Below, one piece after another: positions 7,411 through 16,679 of a DNA stretch of 39,436 nt. Every line of letters begins with the position of its first letter. Position 1 is the first letter of the stretch. This DNA comes from Neobacillus paridis. Its GTDB lineage: Bacteria; Bacillota; Bacilli; Bacillales; Cytobacillaceae. The notes beneath the pieces were generated by a model. That model did no database searches. It was not told where the DNA came from and worked only from the letters and a program-made list of their open reading frames with translations. Both the position numbers and the translations under genes were made by a program. The DNA lies in contig NZ_JAESWB010000408.1 in the NCBI RefSeq assembly GCF_016765675.1, positions 1 through 39,436 on the forward strand. Direction: 5' to 3'.

Positions 7411-8412
7411 TTATTTTACTTCTTCGGCTTGGACAGATTGGGCAACTTCAATCATTTCTTTTTTTGATAAATTTTTTGAAGCAATCATATAGTCAACGCC
7501 ATCATGGGACCAAGTGATTGAATGTTTTGTTACTGCTCCGATCGTAAAGCCTAGATCAACAAGATTGCCTTCAACAAAGGTCGTAGAGGCTTCCTTGACC
7601 TTTACTTTTTCCTGAACAAGTGTATAGGATTTCTTGCCATCATAGGTTAGAACCACACGTTTGCCATTATCAAGGGCAATTTCTTGTTCATCCTGTAGCT
7701 TCGTACCTTCTAGTTCATATGTTGGATACTTTACAATAAAGTCTGCGTTACCGCTGTCGGCCATCGCCGGTAAACCAAGCTGGGCACGAGTCATATTTTT
7801 TTCCATTTTAAAATCGTCTTTGTTAAAGCTTGCCTTAAATTTCATCTTTTCAAACTCGACCGTCACAAGAGCATTGCGGTCCGGATCCATCACCTTTACG
7901 CTGGCCGGGGATAAATCTTTTTTATTCAACTTAATCTCTTGAAACGGAAGCATTGAATTATTTTGATAGCGGGTCTTCGTTTCGAATATATAATGATCTT
8001 TTGTTTCGGCAAATTTAGCTTCTTTGTCGGCAACAATATCCTTAATCAACGACTCGTACAGATAAGCCTGGCTGCTGTTTTGCGGCCAATCGCTTTGGAA
8101 TTTAAAGCTTTTATTTAAAGCCGGAGTTAGCACAAATACACCTTGATTATTCCGTAAAATCATTTGGCTTTGGTCTTTTTCCGTATTTTTCAAATTAACA
8201 CGATAAAAAGTTGGATCCTTATGCCAGATTTCCACATTATAAACTTGCGATTCTGCTCCCATTTTCAGCGTCATTTTGGCATCCACTTTATAGCTCGTTA
8301 GGTCCTTTTCCTTTAACTCCTTCACCACATCATCTTGTGATTTCGAGCCACAGGCAGCGAGAATTAAGATGGCCATCAGCCCGGTCATGAGCAGCATGAA
8401 TTTTTTTCTCAT
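7411..8412 (-). CDS. Lipoprotein, LolA/LppX-like carrier fold (YdcC family)
   Basis: A 333-residue lipoprotein with a lipoprotein signal peptide (MRKKFMLLMTGLMAILILAAC; lipobox LAAC, lipidated Cys about residue 21). The mature part resembles the outer membrane lipoprotein-sorting LolA-like domain seen in Gram-positive YdcC/GerS-type proteins, for which sporulation or germination roles have been described in relatives. The start at 8412 was chosen because GAAGGGG lies 8 bases upstream and it begins directly with the signal peptide. Its place between acpS and alr matches ydcC of B. subtilis. Confidence 0.88.
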   Translation of the reverse strand: MRKKFMLLMTGLMAILILAACGSKSQDDVVKELKEKDLTSYKVDAKMTLKMGAESQVYNVEIWHKDPTFYRVNLKNTEKDQSQMILRNNQGVFVLTPALNKSFKFQSDWPQNSSQAYLYESLIKDIVADKEAKFAETKDHYIFETKTRYQNNSMLPFQEIKLNKKDLSPASVKVMDPDRNALVTVEFEKMKFKASFNKDDFKMEKNMTRAQLGLPAMADSGNADFIVKYPTYELEGTKLQDEQEIALDNGKRVVLTYDGKKSYTLVQEKVKVKEASTTFVEGNLVDLGFTIGAVTKHSITWSHDGVDYMIASKNLSKKEMIEVAQSVQAEEVK

Positions 8413-8549
8413 TCCTTCAACCCCTTCTTGTCTCATTTCGTATGATTTTGAGAAGAGAAAGGCAGGGATCAGGCTTCAAACTAACCGTTGCTGACCTTGT
8501 CTCTCCTATTCCATACGAATATATGAGACAACCCCGGGGAATATGCGCT

Positions 8550-8570
8550 GGAGCTAGACAATTCTTAAAG
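8550..8570 (-). repeat. Truncated copy of a common Bacillaceae intergenic repeat
   Basis: The minus strand reads ATTGTCTAGCTCCAGCGC. I recall this as the recurrent left edge of a dispersed repeat in many Bacillus genomes. The remaining body of the element is missing; the sequence diverges at once. Assignment rests on memory, not on a search. Confidence 0.45.
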
Positions 8571-8575
8571 TAAAA

Positions 8576-8923
8576 TTAATCCTCAATAATTACTTGGGCC
8601 ACGCAATAATCGCGGCTGTGTGAGATGGATACATGTGCTTGACCCGCAGGTCTGACGATAAACGGCTTGCCTAAATGATCTGTTTCAATTTCAATGTCTA
8701 AAAACGACAGTTCTCTTCCGATTCCGGTCCCAGCTGCTTTGGCGTATGCTTCTTTGGCAGCGAATCTGCCTGCTAAAAACTCCGTCCTTCTTGCTGCAGA
8801 TAGTTCTTCAAATTGCCGCTTTTCATTTACAGTTAACACTCTGTCAACAAATTTTTGCTGTCGGGATAACAACTCCTTAACTCGAGAGAGCTCAATAATA
8901 TCAATGCCAATCCCTTGAATCAT
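8576..8923 (-). CDS. acpS: Holo-[acyl-carrier-protein] synthase
   Basis: A 115-residue AcpS-type phosphopantetheinyl transferase, which transfers 4'-phosphopantetheine from CoA to acyl carrier protein. Signature blocks: [12 protein letters not shown] with the metal-binding Asp, [15 protein letters not shown] with the catalytic Glu/Lys, and VSISHS near the C-terminus. The third methionine of the open frame (8923) was chosen because it matches the usual AcpS N-terminus and AAGGA lies 8 bases upstream. Confidence 0.95.
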   Translation of the reverse strand: MIQGIGIDIIELSRVKELLSRQQKFVDRVLTVNEKRQFEELSAARRTEFLAGRFAAKEAYAKAAGTGIGRELSFLDIEIETDHLGKPFIVRPAGQAHVSISHSRDYCVAQVIIED

Positions 8924-9014
8924 GTCCATCTTCCTTCTATAACATTATTTGTTAGCATAATAGTGTAAAAGAACAACAATCTGTTTATGATGATAGTGAG
9001 AGGGGGTCCTTCCT

Positions 9015-9593
9015 TTGTTTACCAGAACCGAAAGCTTGCAAGATTTTCTTCGCTTATACCCGATCGTTTCATTGATAGTCGCCATTCATCTTGGCTTATA
9101 TTTATTAACCATTTTACCGATTTTTCCAAACTATTGGTTTTATGAACATTTTTCCGGCGTGAATCTTTATATAATGGAGGGCGAAATTTGGCGCCTGATT
9201 ACGCCGACGTTTATGCATACCAGCTTTTCGCATATGCTGTTTAACAGTTTTTCGCTGGTCTTATTTGGTCCGGCATTAGAGCGGCTTCTCGGCGGGAGCA
9301 AATTTTTATTCATTTATCTGGCCTCTGGTGTCATTGCCAATATCGCTACGGTGATGCTTGAACCGCTCAGCTATACACATGTCGGCTCGAGCGGTGCCAT
9401 TTTCGGTCTGTTTGGTTACTATATTGCAATGATTGTGTTTCAAAAAAATAGGCTCTCCAAGGAAAACTCACAAATTATTATTACCTTATGTATCGTTAGT
9501 CTCATTATGACCTTTATCCAGCCAAATATAAATATTACCGCGCATCTTTTTGGCTTATTAGGAGGTTTTCTCCTCGGCTATTTTTTTAAATGA
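9015..9593 (+). CDS. Rhomboid family intramembrane serine protease (YdcA type)
   Basis: A 192-residue rhomboid with about six membrane helices. The catalytic serine is in GSSGAIFGLFGYY (about residue 124), the catalytic histidine in AHLFGLLGGF near the C-terminus, and the L1-loop and asparagine region is HMLFNSFSLVLFG. It starts at TTG with AGGGGG upstream and is the only plus-strand gene of this block, divergent from acpS, as ydcA is in B. subtilis. Substrates are unknown. Confidence 0.92.
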   Translation: MFTRTESLQDFLRLYPIVSLIVAIHLGLYLLTILPIFPNYWFYEHFSGVNLYIMEGEIWRLITPTFMHTSFSHMLFNSFSLVLFGPALERLLGGSKFLFIYLASGVIANIATVMLEPLSYTHVGSSGAIFGLFGYYIAMIVFQKNRLSKENSQIIITLCIVSLIMTFIQPNINITAHLFGLLGGFLLGYFFK

Positions 9594-9700
9594 AACTTGC
9601 CGATTGGCGAATCCGTTAGGGTGACTTATGAGGCGTAGTTGAATTTATGCGACATAGGGAAATTGGTGAAATTTTCTATTAGCCCCAAAATGGGGAGACC
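9590..9700. repeat. Dispersed hairpin repeat, copy A
   Basis: Directly at the rhomboid stop codon begins a repeat shared with 16555-16632: a short hairpin (TTGCC-GATT-GGCGA) followed by a nearly identical tail (GCGTAGTTGAATTTAT). Copy A continues with a CCCC-AAAAT-GGGG hairpin. It lies between convergent genes (rhomboid and ydbT). Confidence 0.65.
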
Positions 9701-9709
9701 CCTTGCCAA

Positions 9710-11152
9710 TCAGCTGGAGAGCTCCCTCTGTCTTTCTCTTGAGTACCATTGATATACCTTTTGAATGTCGCTTCTTTCAAGATCAACTACCGCTATCCAG
9801 GAATCACCTGCACCTGACTTCACAAATGCCTCCAGTGTTCCAAGTCCTTGCCTCTGTTGAAAATAACTTTCCCGTAATTTCAAGCTTTGAATCCTTTTCC
9901 TTGGCATGAACACAGTCGTCCTGTTAATGGTCCGGCTGCGCAGGCACAGCTGCTGCTGTTCCAAGCTCCAACCGGCATCGTTATATTTTAAAATGGCCCA
10001 CCAGGTTCCCACAACAAGAATGATCAGCGAAAAGAAGCCCCAGGTTTGGAAGAAGAAGATCGCTGCCGCGACGATCGGCAAGACAATGTACCAGATTCGC
10101 AGGATATAGCGCCGCCTCGCTCTTTTTGGAGCAGAACTTAAAGCAGGCTCCAATTGATAGTCCGGCAATGGTTCCTTTAACAACGAAGCTATTTCCTTCA
10201 CTCTGACAATTGGCAGTAAAATAACCTTGGACTCTTCCTCATTTGCCGTTGAACCGCCCGCACTCACAATGGAAACGGTGGCATAGCCAAGCATTTGCCG
10301 GATTATATTCTCGCTAATTCGAATCGCTTGAATCCGCTTTAACGGGATCGTAATTTGTTTTTTCTCAAGCAGACCTTGGGAAATGATAAGATCTTTTTCC
10401 GTTTTAATCACGTTAAAATTTGCATATTTCAACATCGTTACGGCTAAAGAAATAACCCAAGCCAGAAAAAAACCAATAAACACAAGAAAAGCCAGGGCAA
10501 TAATGTTATGGACGGCCCATTTCTCCAAATCGCCAAAAATCTTCTTATAGGGTATAAAGTCATCGAGCTGTGACAAAAAGGCGATAGCTGCAGAAATCAC
10601 AACACCAACTCCACCTGATGTTAACGAAAGAATCATTAATTCAGGAACCGATATCGAAAAAACGATTTGTCCTTCAGGTTCATCTTTTAACTCATGGTTT
10701 TCACCTGTTTTTGCGACCGTGACATATTGCTGAATCAGTTTCGCATCGTCCTTAGAAACTGCCGATAGGACCGCTTCTGCCTCTTCACCACCGCCTGCCG
10801 TTTCAATTTGCACCTTAACAAGCCCAAACATTTGCTGCAAAAGCCCCTCTGTGAGGTTAATGCTTTGAATTCGTTCAAAGGGAATGTATCGTTTTTGCCG
10901 AACAAACACGCCGTATTCGATGCGAAGCTCATCCTCCTCGAACCTGTATGTATAACGAAGCCAAGAGATGACCCCGATAATGAGGGAAATAATGACAGCA
11001 ACTAAAGATATAGCCAATGTGATAAGAAGTGATATTTTCCCCTCACTGCCACCCGAGATGATGAGTGCAATCAATGGGAATAATAGCTTTTTTAATCCTT
11101 TGCCGGCTGATAAAACAGATGCTATCGGATGAAGCCGCTTTGGTTTAGACAT
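9710..11152 (-). CDS. PH domain-containing membrane protein (YdbT)
   Basis: A 480-residue membrane protein with repeated bacterial PH-like (bPH2, PF03703-type) units, visible as recurring blocks after paired membrane helices: RYIPFERIQSINLTEG, ITIPLKRIQAIRISEN and TVFMPRKRIQSLKLRE. Its ATG overlaps the last 8 bases of ydbS, implying translational coupling. In B. subtilis YdbS and YdbT have been linked to amylocyclicin resistance, an assignment I recall but cannot check. Function here is inferred only from family and synteny. Confidence 0.88.
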   Translation of the reverse strand: MSKPKRLHPIASVLSAGKGLKKLLFPLIALIISGGSEGKISLLITLAISLVAVIISLIIGVISWLRYTYRFEEDELRIEYGVFVRQKRYIPFERIQSINLTEGLLQQMFGLVKVQIETAGGGEEAEAVLSAVSKDDAKLIQQYVTVAKTGENHELKDEPEGQIVFSISVPELMILSLTSGGVGVVISAAIAFLSQLDDFIPYKKIFGDLEKWAVHNIIALAFLVFIGFFLAWVISLAVTMLKYANFNVIKTEKDLIISQGLLEKKQITIPLKRIQAIRISENIIRQMLGYATVSIVSAGGSTANEEESKVILLPIVRVKEIASLLKEPLPDYQLEPALSSAPKRARRRYILRIWYIVLPIVAAAIFFFQTWGFFSLIILVVGTWWAILKYNDAGWSLEQQQLCLRSRTINRTTVFMPRKRIQSLKLRESYFQQRQGLGTLEAFVKSGAGDSWIAVVDLERSDIQKVYQWYSRERQRELSS

Positions 11153-11624
11153 CCTCTTCCGCCACCCTTGCTAACTTGGAAATAAAGAAACGTAATTCCT
11201 CGGCCTCCGTCTCCTCTAATGCCGGAATGGTATGGGCAGTGGCGGCTGTATGAACGACTACGGAGGCAAGCTTATATTTTCTTAAAAGAGGACCCTGATT
11301 TGTATCAACATGCTGAACCCGGACCATCGGTACTAAAGTCCGTGTTTTGACAAATATCCCCTCCTCCAGTTCAATTTCTTCTTCGCGAACTTCATACCGC
11401 CAGCTTTTCCATCTAAGGGTCGGAAAGAGAAAAATATGTAAAACAGGAAAAATAACTGCCAGCACAATCAAAATGATTGATATCCAACCCGGGAGATCAA
11501 AAATATGTAATAAAAATACGGCAGCAGCCGTAATCAACCAACCAATTAATGAGGTGATGACACCGGATATCCGCCATACCGTTAATGCTTTCTGTGAAAT
11601 TCGCTTTTGCGGCTTCGAAATCAT
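11145..11624 (-). CDS. PH domain-containing membrane protein (YdbS)
   Basis: A 159-residue protein with two N-terminal membrane helices (about residues 20-65) and one bacterial PH-like unit (WRYEVREEEIELEEGIFVKTRTLVPMVRVQHVDTNQG). The internal ATG at 11624 was preferred because AAAGGGG lies 8 bases upstream and the length equals the B. subtilis homologue. Partner of the overlapping ydbT. Confidence 0.88.
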   Translation of the reverse strand: MISKPQKRISQKALTVWRISGVITSLIGWLITAAAVFLLHIFDLPGWISIILIVLAVIFPVLHIFLFPTLRWKSWRYEVREEEIELEEGIFVKTRTLVPMVRVQHVDTNQGPLLRKYKLASVVVHTAATAHTIPALEETEAEELRFFISKLARVAEEDV

Positions 11625-11720
11625 TGGTTTTGCCCCTTTCACTGAAACGTTCCACTGTTCAAGTATACAAAAAATTAAGTAAATCGCACCAGCTAATTAT
11701 GCACAAAATGGCGAATATAA

Positions 11721-11755
11721 AAAAGAGCATGGACAATTGTTCTATCCATGCTCTT
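11721..11755 (-). terminator. Intrinsic terminator of cshA
   Basis: Minus strand: AGAGCATGGA-TAGAACAATTG-TCCATGCTCT followed by TTTTT, about 70 bases after the cshA stop. Confidence 0.88.
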
Positions 11756-11825
11756 GTTCCATTTATCAACGAGCGGTTCGCACGCTTCTGTCCTACTATC
11801 ATCAGAACGCTTTCTTGTTTTTTAA

Positions 11826-13298
11826 TTAATGATTATAGCTTCGTGGTTTTGATGATTTACCGCCGCTTCTTGGTTTGATTGGAGCCTTTTTTCGACGGTC
11901 GCTATTGAACCCGCGTGACTCATCTCTTCTTCGACGGTCACGATCAAACGGTTTTTTATCCCGTCTTTGTGGAAGTGGTGCTTCTTCCGTCAATTTCACC
12001 GGTGTTGTATCCGGTTCTTTCGTTAACATTTTCAATGCAGCAGCAACTACGGTTGAAGCATCATTCGTTTCCAGCAACTCTTCTGCAGCCGCTTTATAAT
12101 ATTGCAGATTATTGTTATCAATCGACTGTAAAATTTTATCGACGACAGCCCGCTGTTGACCTTCCAGCGCTTCATCAAGGGTCGGCGGCTTCATCCGTTC
12201 CATTTTCCGTTTCGTTGTTTTCTCGACAACAAACAGATACGATTTCTCGCGCGGTGTTACAAATGTCATCGCCATGCCGGCTTTTCCAGCACGTCCGGTA
12301 CGGCCGATGCGGTGAACATAGCTTTCCGGGTCTTGTGGAATATCAAAATTATAGACATGGGTGACACCCGAGATATCCAGCCCCCGAGCTGCCACATCTG
12401 TAGCAACCAGAACATCAATGGATCCTTCTTTAAATTTGCGGAGAACTGAAAGCCGTTTTGCCTGGCTTAAATCGCCATGAATTCCTTCGGCAGTGTATCC
12501 CCTTAAATTCAACGCTTCTGATAATTCATCTACACGGCGTTTCGTCCGTCCAAACACTATTGCCAGCTCTGGTGCTTGAATATCAAGCAGCCGGGTTAAT
12601 ACATCAAATTTATTTTTTTCCTGTACTTCCAAGTAGTATTGTTCAATGGAAGGAACAGTCATTTCCTTTGTTTTCACACGAACCACTTTAGGGTCCTTCA
12701 TAAATTTTTCAGCAATCCGCTGAATCGGCGCTGGCATCGTTGCTGAGAATAACAGCGTTTGCCGTTCTTCCGGAATTTCCGCAAGAATCGTTTCGATATC
12801 CTCAATAAATCCCATGTTTAGCATTTCATCTGCTTCATCGAGAATAACAGTATGAACATGGTCAAGGCGGATCGTTTTTCTGTTAATATGATCCAGGAGA
12901 CGTCCTGGTGTCCCGACAATTATATGCGGTGCTTTTTTTAACGAACGAATTTGCCGGCCGATATCCTGACCGCCATAGATTGGCAGGACGCGGACTCTCT
13001 TTCCTGCACCAATTTTATAAAGCTCTTCCGATACTTGAATCGCAAGCTCTCGTGTTGGTGCAATGATAATCCCTTGAATGGCTTCGAGTTGTTTATCAAC
13101 CTTTTCTACTAATGGAATTCCGAAAGCGGCTGTTTTACCTGTTCCTGTCTGTGCCTGGCCGATCACATCATTATTCGCAAGGCTGAGTGGAATGGTTTCT
13201 GCCTGAATTGGAGTAGCTTCTTCAAATCCCATGCGGAGGACAGCCTTTAATGTCGCTTGGCTTATTCCTAGTTCTTCAAACTTCGTCAATGTTTTCAT
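11826..13298 (-). CDS. cshA: DEAD-box ATP-dependent RNA helicase CshA
   Basis: A 490-residue DEAD-box helicase, close to the roughly 494 residues of B. subtilis CshA. Motifs in order: Q motif ([15 protein letters not shown]), [34 protein letters not shown] and [12 protein letters not shown] basic arginine-rich tail ends in PRSYNH. CshA unwinds structured RNA, associates with the degradosome-like network and ribosome assembly, and supports cold growth. Position between murF and ydbS matches B. subtilis ydbR/cshA. Confidence 0.95.
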   Translation of the reverse strand: MKTLTKFEELGISQATLKAVLRMGFEEATPIQAETIPLSLANNDVIGQAQTGTGKTAAFGIPLVEKVDKQLEAIQGIIIAPTRELAIQVSEELYKIGAGKRVRVLPIYGGQDIGRQIRSLKKAPHIIVGTPGRLLDHINRKTIRLDHVHTVILDEADEMLNMGFIEDIETILAEIPEERQTLLFSATMPAPIQRIAEKFMKDPKVVRVKTKEMTVPSIEQYYLEVQEKNKFDVLTRLLDIQAPELAIVFGRTKRRVDELSEALNLRGYTAEGIHGDLSQAKRLSVLRKFKEGSIDVLVATDVAARGLDISGVTHVYNFDIPQDPESYVHRIGRTGRAGKAGMAMTFVTPREKSYLFVVEKTTKRKMERMKPPTLDEALEGQQRAVVDKILQSIDNNNLQYYKAAAEELLETNDASTVVAAALKMLTKEPDTTPVKLTEEAPLPQRRDKKPFDRDRRRRDESRGFNSDRRKKAPIKPRSGGKSSKPRSYNH

Positions 13299-13396
13299 TC
13301 TCCTTCGTCTATTTGAAAATTATTGTATATATCTAGTGCCGAATCTATTCTCACGATACGGATCTATTCGAATTTACGCAACATCTTTATTTTACC

Positions 13397-13430
13397 AAAA
13401 AAAAGACATTCCTCCAAAGGAGTATGCCTT
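13397..13430 (-). terminator. Intrinsic terminator upstream of cshA (end of murF transcript)
   Basis: Minus strand: a hairpin GGCATACTCC-TTT-GGAGGAATGTC with one mismatch, followed by TTTTTTTT. It lies about 390 bases beyond the murF stop, so the murF transcript would carry a long 3' region containing the tandem array at 13607-13790 and the pseudoknot-like motif at 13524-13555. Confidence 0.75.
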
Positions 13431-13523
13431 CATTTCGTCAATTTCTAGACATGCTGAAAATAATCATAACATTTTCATACATATATTGCAATAAAGTGAA
13501 ATTTAAACCCGCTGGGTCGTACT

Positions 13524-13555
13524 CCCGTTAAGGCAGGATAAACGGGTTGTCCTGC
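13524..13555. other. Interleaved inverted repeats (H-type pseudoknot geometry)
   Basis: The plus strand reads CCCGTT-AAG-GCAGGA-TA-AACGGG-TTG-TCCTGC. The two 6-bp pairs (CCCGTT with AACGGG, GCAGGA with TCCTGC) interleave, so they form a compact pseudoknot or two mutually exclusive hairpins. The arrangement is symmetric and would work on either strand. It lies in the presumed murF 3' region. I know no named RNA family that matches. Confidence 0.5.
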
Positions 13556-13606
13556 ATTTCGGGGAATGGTGGCCACTTGGTTGGCATTATGCTAATGGAG
13601 TATGTT

Positions 13607-13790
13607 TCTCGCCAATTGGGGTGCGCTTCTCGCCAGTTGGAGTGTGCTTCTCGCCAATTGGCGTGCGCTTTTCGCCAGTTGGAGTGTGTTTCTCGCCAAT
13701 TGGGGCACTCTTTTCGCCAGTTGGAGTGTATTTCTCGCCAATTGGAATGTGCTCCCCCGCCAATTACAGCATGCTATCCGCCAATTGTTG
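13607..13790. repeat. 21-bp tandem repeat array, nine units, alternating subtypes
   Basis: CGCC-AATTGG or CGCC-AGTTGG cores start at 13610, 13631, 13652, 13673, 13694, 13715, 13736, 13758 and 13779. Spacing is 21 bp except one 22-bp step. The first seven units alternate AATT/AGTT, giving a 42-bp higher-order period; the last units decay. Because the period is a multiple of three, several frames stay open and give artificial heptapeptide repeats (RQLGCAS type). The array starts 27 bases after the murF stop. Confidence 0.85.
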
Positions 13791-13816
13791 CTGGAATCCA
13801 TCCATTACCAATAAGG

Positions 13817-15196
13817 TTATTCCTTCTGTAATGCTTTGACAACTTCTTCTAACTTCATTCCACGAGATGCTTTAACCAACACGAGCGTGTCTTTATTGAC
13901 ATGCTGCTCTAACTGTTGCACTAAGGCATCTTTATCGAAAAACGCAAACACCCGGTTTGCACCTAAAACTTCTCTTGCAGAATGGGCAATCTGGGCGCCA
14001 AGTTTGCCATACGTAAATAGCAAATCAATTTGTTCAGGATTTAAATCGGCACCAATTTTTTGATGATATTGCTCCTCTTCAGGGCCAAGTTCAAGCATAT
14101 CGCCCAATACGAGGACCTTCCGTTCAAAGCCGTTGAGATTGGCCACCAATTCGATTGCCGCCATCATCGAGGTGGGGCTGGCATTATAGGCATCATTAAT
14201 AATTTTTTCACCGTGACGTCCTTCCACCAACTCCATCCGCATATTCGTCAGCTTAACCTTCTGGAGCGCCTCGCTGATTTTTGCAAACGGAATGGAAAAA
14301 TGGCGAGCAATCAACATTGAGGCAAGTGCATTGAGAATATTATGGGTTCCCAAAATGGGCAGTTCAAATGTTTCATTTGCCGCGTTAATTTTAAAACGGT
14401 TTCCTTGTTCCAGCTGCGTGATTTCGATTGGATAAAAATCATTATTATCATTTCTGCCAAAGGTTTGCACTTCAATATTGCCTTGATGCTGCTGAATCCT
14501 TTCCATTAACAACGGTTCGTCGCCATGAAGGACAGCGAGACCCCCAGGTTTTAGCCCTTGCAAAATCTCAAGTTTGGCCTCGGCAATTGCTTCTCTCGAG
14601 CCAAGATCCAGTAAATGAGATTCACCGATATTAGTGATTACAACCGCATCCGGACAGGCAATCTTTGTTAAAAGGGCGATTTCCCCCCGGCCGCTCATCC
14701 CCATTTCGAGAACAGCAATTTCCGTGTCCTCTTCCAGACTTAACACCGTTAATGGCAAACCGATATGGTTATTAAAATTCCCTTCCGTCTTTTGGACTTT
14801 GTAGGCTGTCGCCAATAAACTTGCCGTCATGTCCTTTGTCGTTGTTTTACCATTACTTCCAGTGATGCCGACAACCTTGAGATTTAATTCGTGACGATAT
14901 TGCCGGGCCAATTCCTGCAAACTGGCGAGGCAGTCTTCCACAATGATAATCGGCAAATGGCGCGGTGGATTGGGAACATCCTCCTGCCACAGCGCAGCAG
15001 CAGCACCTTTGCCAATCGCTTCCTCAACATATTTGTGGCCGTCCACGTGCTCGCCTTTAAAGGGAACAAATAAATTCCCCGGTGCAATTTTTCTGGAATC
15101 AATCGTCACTCCGGAAATTTGTATTTGAGAAAATCGGCTTAGATCATTTTTTGCCGAAATTATTTCTGCAATCTGCTGCACAGACCGTTTGATCAT
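13817..15196 (-). CDS. murF: UDP-N-acetylmuramoyl-tripeptide-D-alanyl-D-alanine ligase
   Basis: A 459-residue Mur ligase that adds D-Ala-D-Ala to the UDP-MurNAc-tripeptide. The ATP loop is GITGSNGKTTTKDM near residue 113; the C-terminal domain contains NDAYNASPTSM and VLGDMLELG. The ATG at 15196 (MIKRSVQQIAEI) was chosen because AGGAGG is 9 bases upstream and the homologues begin there. It follows ddl by 50 bases, and the pair supplies and then uses D-Ala-D-Ala. Confidence 0.96.
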   Translation of the reverse strand: MIKRSVQQIAEIISAKNDLSRFSQIQISGVTIDSRKIAPGNLFVPFKGEHVDGHKYVEEAIGKGAAAALWQEDVPNPPRHLPIIIVEDCLASLQELARQYRHELNLKVVGITGSNGKTTTKDMTASLLATAYKVQKTEGNFNNHIGLPLTVLSLEEDTEIAVLEMGMSGRGEIALLTKIACPDAVVITNIGESHLLDLGSREAIAEAKLEILQGLKPGGLAVLHGDEPLLMERIQQHQGNIEVQTFGRNDNNDFYPIEITQLEQGNRFKINAANETFELPILGTHNILNALASMLIARHFSIPFAKISEALQKVKLTNMRMELVEGRHGEKIINDAYNASPTSMMAAIELVANLNGFERKVLVLGDMLELGPEEEQYHQKIGADLNPEQIDLLFTYGKLGAQIAHSAREVLGANRVFAFFDKDALVQQLEQHVNKDTLVLVKASRGMKLEEVVKALQKE

Positions 15197-15246
15197 GTTC
15201 ATATCCCTCCTTGTAGATAAGAACGGACATGGCTCCTGCCGTGTCT

Positions 15247-16326
15247 TTAGATAGTGTATTTGATTTGCTGCTTCTCAGCATGCCGTTCTTTTGCCAGGTT
15301 AACGAGGCGTTCAATTAGTTGCGGATACTCAAGCCCTGTATGCTTCCATAATAATGGGAACATGCTAAATGGCGTAAACCCGGGCATCGTATTCACCTCA
15401 TTAATGATCACCTCGCCATCCTTTGTTAAAAAGAAATCGGCACGGACAAGTCCCGAACAATCCAAAGCTTTGAAGGCGCGAATCGCCATATCTTTTAATT
15501 TCTGATATTCCTCCGCTGTAATATCAGCAGGGATAATCAGCGCGGTATTTCCGTCCTCGTATTTTGCTGTGTAATCATAGAAATCCTTTTTCGGGACGAT
15601 TTCACCGGCCACAGAACATTCCGGTTCGTCATTTCCAAGCACACCAATCTCAATCTCACGGGCGATTACTCCCTGTTCAATAATCACTTTTCGGTCAAAT
15701 TGGAAGGCTTCTGCGAACGCAGCCTCTAATTCTGCCCGATTCCGGCATTTGCTGATGCCGACACTTGAACCGAGATTAGCCGGCTTTACAAAGCAAGGAT
15801 AGTCAAGCTCGGCTTCAACTTTTGCATAGGCTGCTTCTTTGGCTTGCTCCCATTCTTTTTTAAGAAATGAAACATAGTTAACTTGTGTAAGTCCCGCTTG
15901 GGCAAAAATATTTTTCATTAAAACTTTATCCATTCCCGCTGCAGAGGCAAGAACGCCATTCCCAACGTATGGGATATTTAACAGTTCGAATAACCCCTGA
16001 ACCGTCCCGTCCTCACCATTTGGCCCATGCAGTAACGGAAAAACCACATCAAGCGAATCCTTTTCCTGTTCGGAAGCTTGGAATACTGCCGGGGCCAAGG
16101 CTGCCGGGGATAATTTGTCCCCCTCTGAAAACTGCAGTGCCTTCACGTCGTCCACTGGTGCGGTCAGTTCAGGGCCTTTAATCCAACGGCCCTCCACATC
16201 TATGTAAATCGGGTGAATTTCAAATTTTTCCAGATCTAATGCTTTCATGACTGCCATCGCTGTTTGCAATGATACTTTATGCTCGGCAGATTTTCCTCCA
16301 TACAACAAACCTATTTTTGTTTTCAT
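15247..16326 (-). CDS. ddl: D-alanine-D-alanine ligase
   Basis: A 359-residue ATP-grasp ligase that joins two D-alanines. Motifs: [15 protein letters not shown] at the N-terminus, [31 protein letters not shown] in the ATP-binding part, and [17 protein letters not shown] carrying the metal and substrate ligands. ATG with TTGGAGG upstream. First gene of a probable ddl-murF unit. Confidence 0.96.
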   Translation of the reverse strand: MKTKIGLLYGGKSAEHKVSLQTAMAVMKALDLEKFEIHPIYIDVEGRWIKGPELTAPVDDVKALQFSEGDKLSPAALAPAVFQASEQEKDSLDVVFPLLHGPNGEDGTVQGLFELLNIPYVGNGVLASAAGMDKVLMKNIFAQAGLTQVNYVSFLKKEWEQAKEAAYAKVEAELDYPCFVKPANLGSSVGISKCRNRAELEAAFAEAFQFDRKVIIEQGVIAREIEIGVLGNDEPECSVAGEIVPKKDFYDYTAKYEDGNTALIIPADITAEEYQKLKDMAIRAFKALDCSGLVRADFFLTKDGEVIINEVNTMPGFTPFSMFPLLWKHTGLEYPQLIERLVNLAKERHAEKQQIKYTI

Positions 16327-16554
16327 CGGTCTACCTCCAATTATTCACTCATGTTTTATTTTATCACTTTATGGAAGCAAAGAAATAATTTCAGATATGT
16401 TTTTTTATTTGGGAAAAAAGGCATACTTCGGCAACTTTAAACTATTTTATGTCTTGAACAGCTTGCTTAAAAACGAACGAACGAAAATTTATCAGAATTT
16501 TAACAAATAGCTGGCTGGTTTTCTAATATCCTTGTTATCAATGAATTGTTCTCT

Positions 16555-16632
16555 TAAATGAAAACTCGTCGCTTGGCGAGTCCTTAAGGACGAAGACAGA
16601 GACGTAGTTGAATTTATACTCTCTTATTAGCT
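16555..16632. repeat. Dispersed hairpin repeat, copy B
   Basis: Shares about 60 aligned bases with copy A at 9590-9660: AAATGAAA, then the hairpin CTCGTC-GCTT-GGCGAG, then ACGTAGTTGAATTTAT, and later TTATTAGC. The stem here has six pairs including one G-U, and several stem positions differ from copy A while pairing is kept. Confidence 0.65.
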
Positions 16633-16635
16633 AAA

Positions 16636-16667
16636 AAGAACCAGTCCCCCATCGTTAGGACTGGTTC
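16636..16667 (-). terminator. Intrinsic terminator after the 258-aa gene
   Basis: Minus strand: GAACCAGTCC-TAACGATGGG-GGACTGGTTC followed by TTTTTAG, 13 bases past the stop codon. Confidence 0.9.
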
Positions 16668-16679
16668 AGTCTCAGGCAT

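Larger units (their letters stand above)
16327..16679. other. Intergenic region between ddl and the 258-aa gene
   Basis: No gene was found. It contains dispersed repeat copy B (16555-16632) and the terminator of the downstream minus-strand gene (16636-16667). The AT-rich remainder (16340-16550) presumably contains the ddl promoter, but no box is good enough to name. Confidence 0.5.

Noticed and set aside
13607..13790. Possible CRISPR array
   Set aside because: The period is 21 bp with no unique spacers; all units are near-identical and no cas genes are near. The 52-bp arrays fail for the same reason: the linkers are repeated too.
13547..13831. Open frames giving heptapeptide repeats (RQLxCAS) on both strands
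   Set aside because: They follow from a 21-bp tandem repeat whose period is a multiple of three; no ribosome binding sites, and frames on both strands are equally open.
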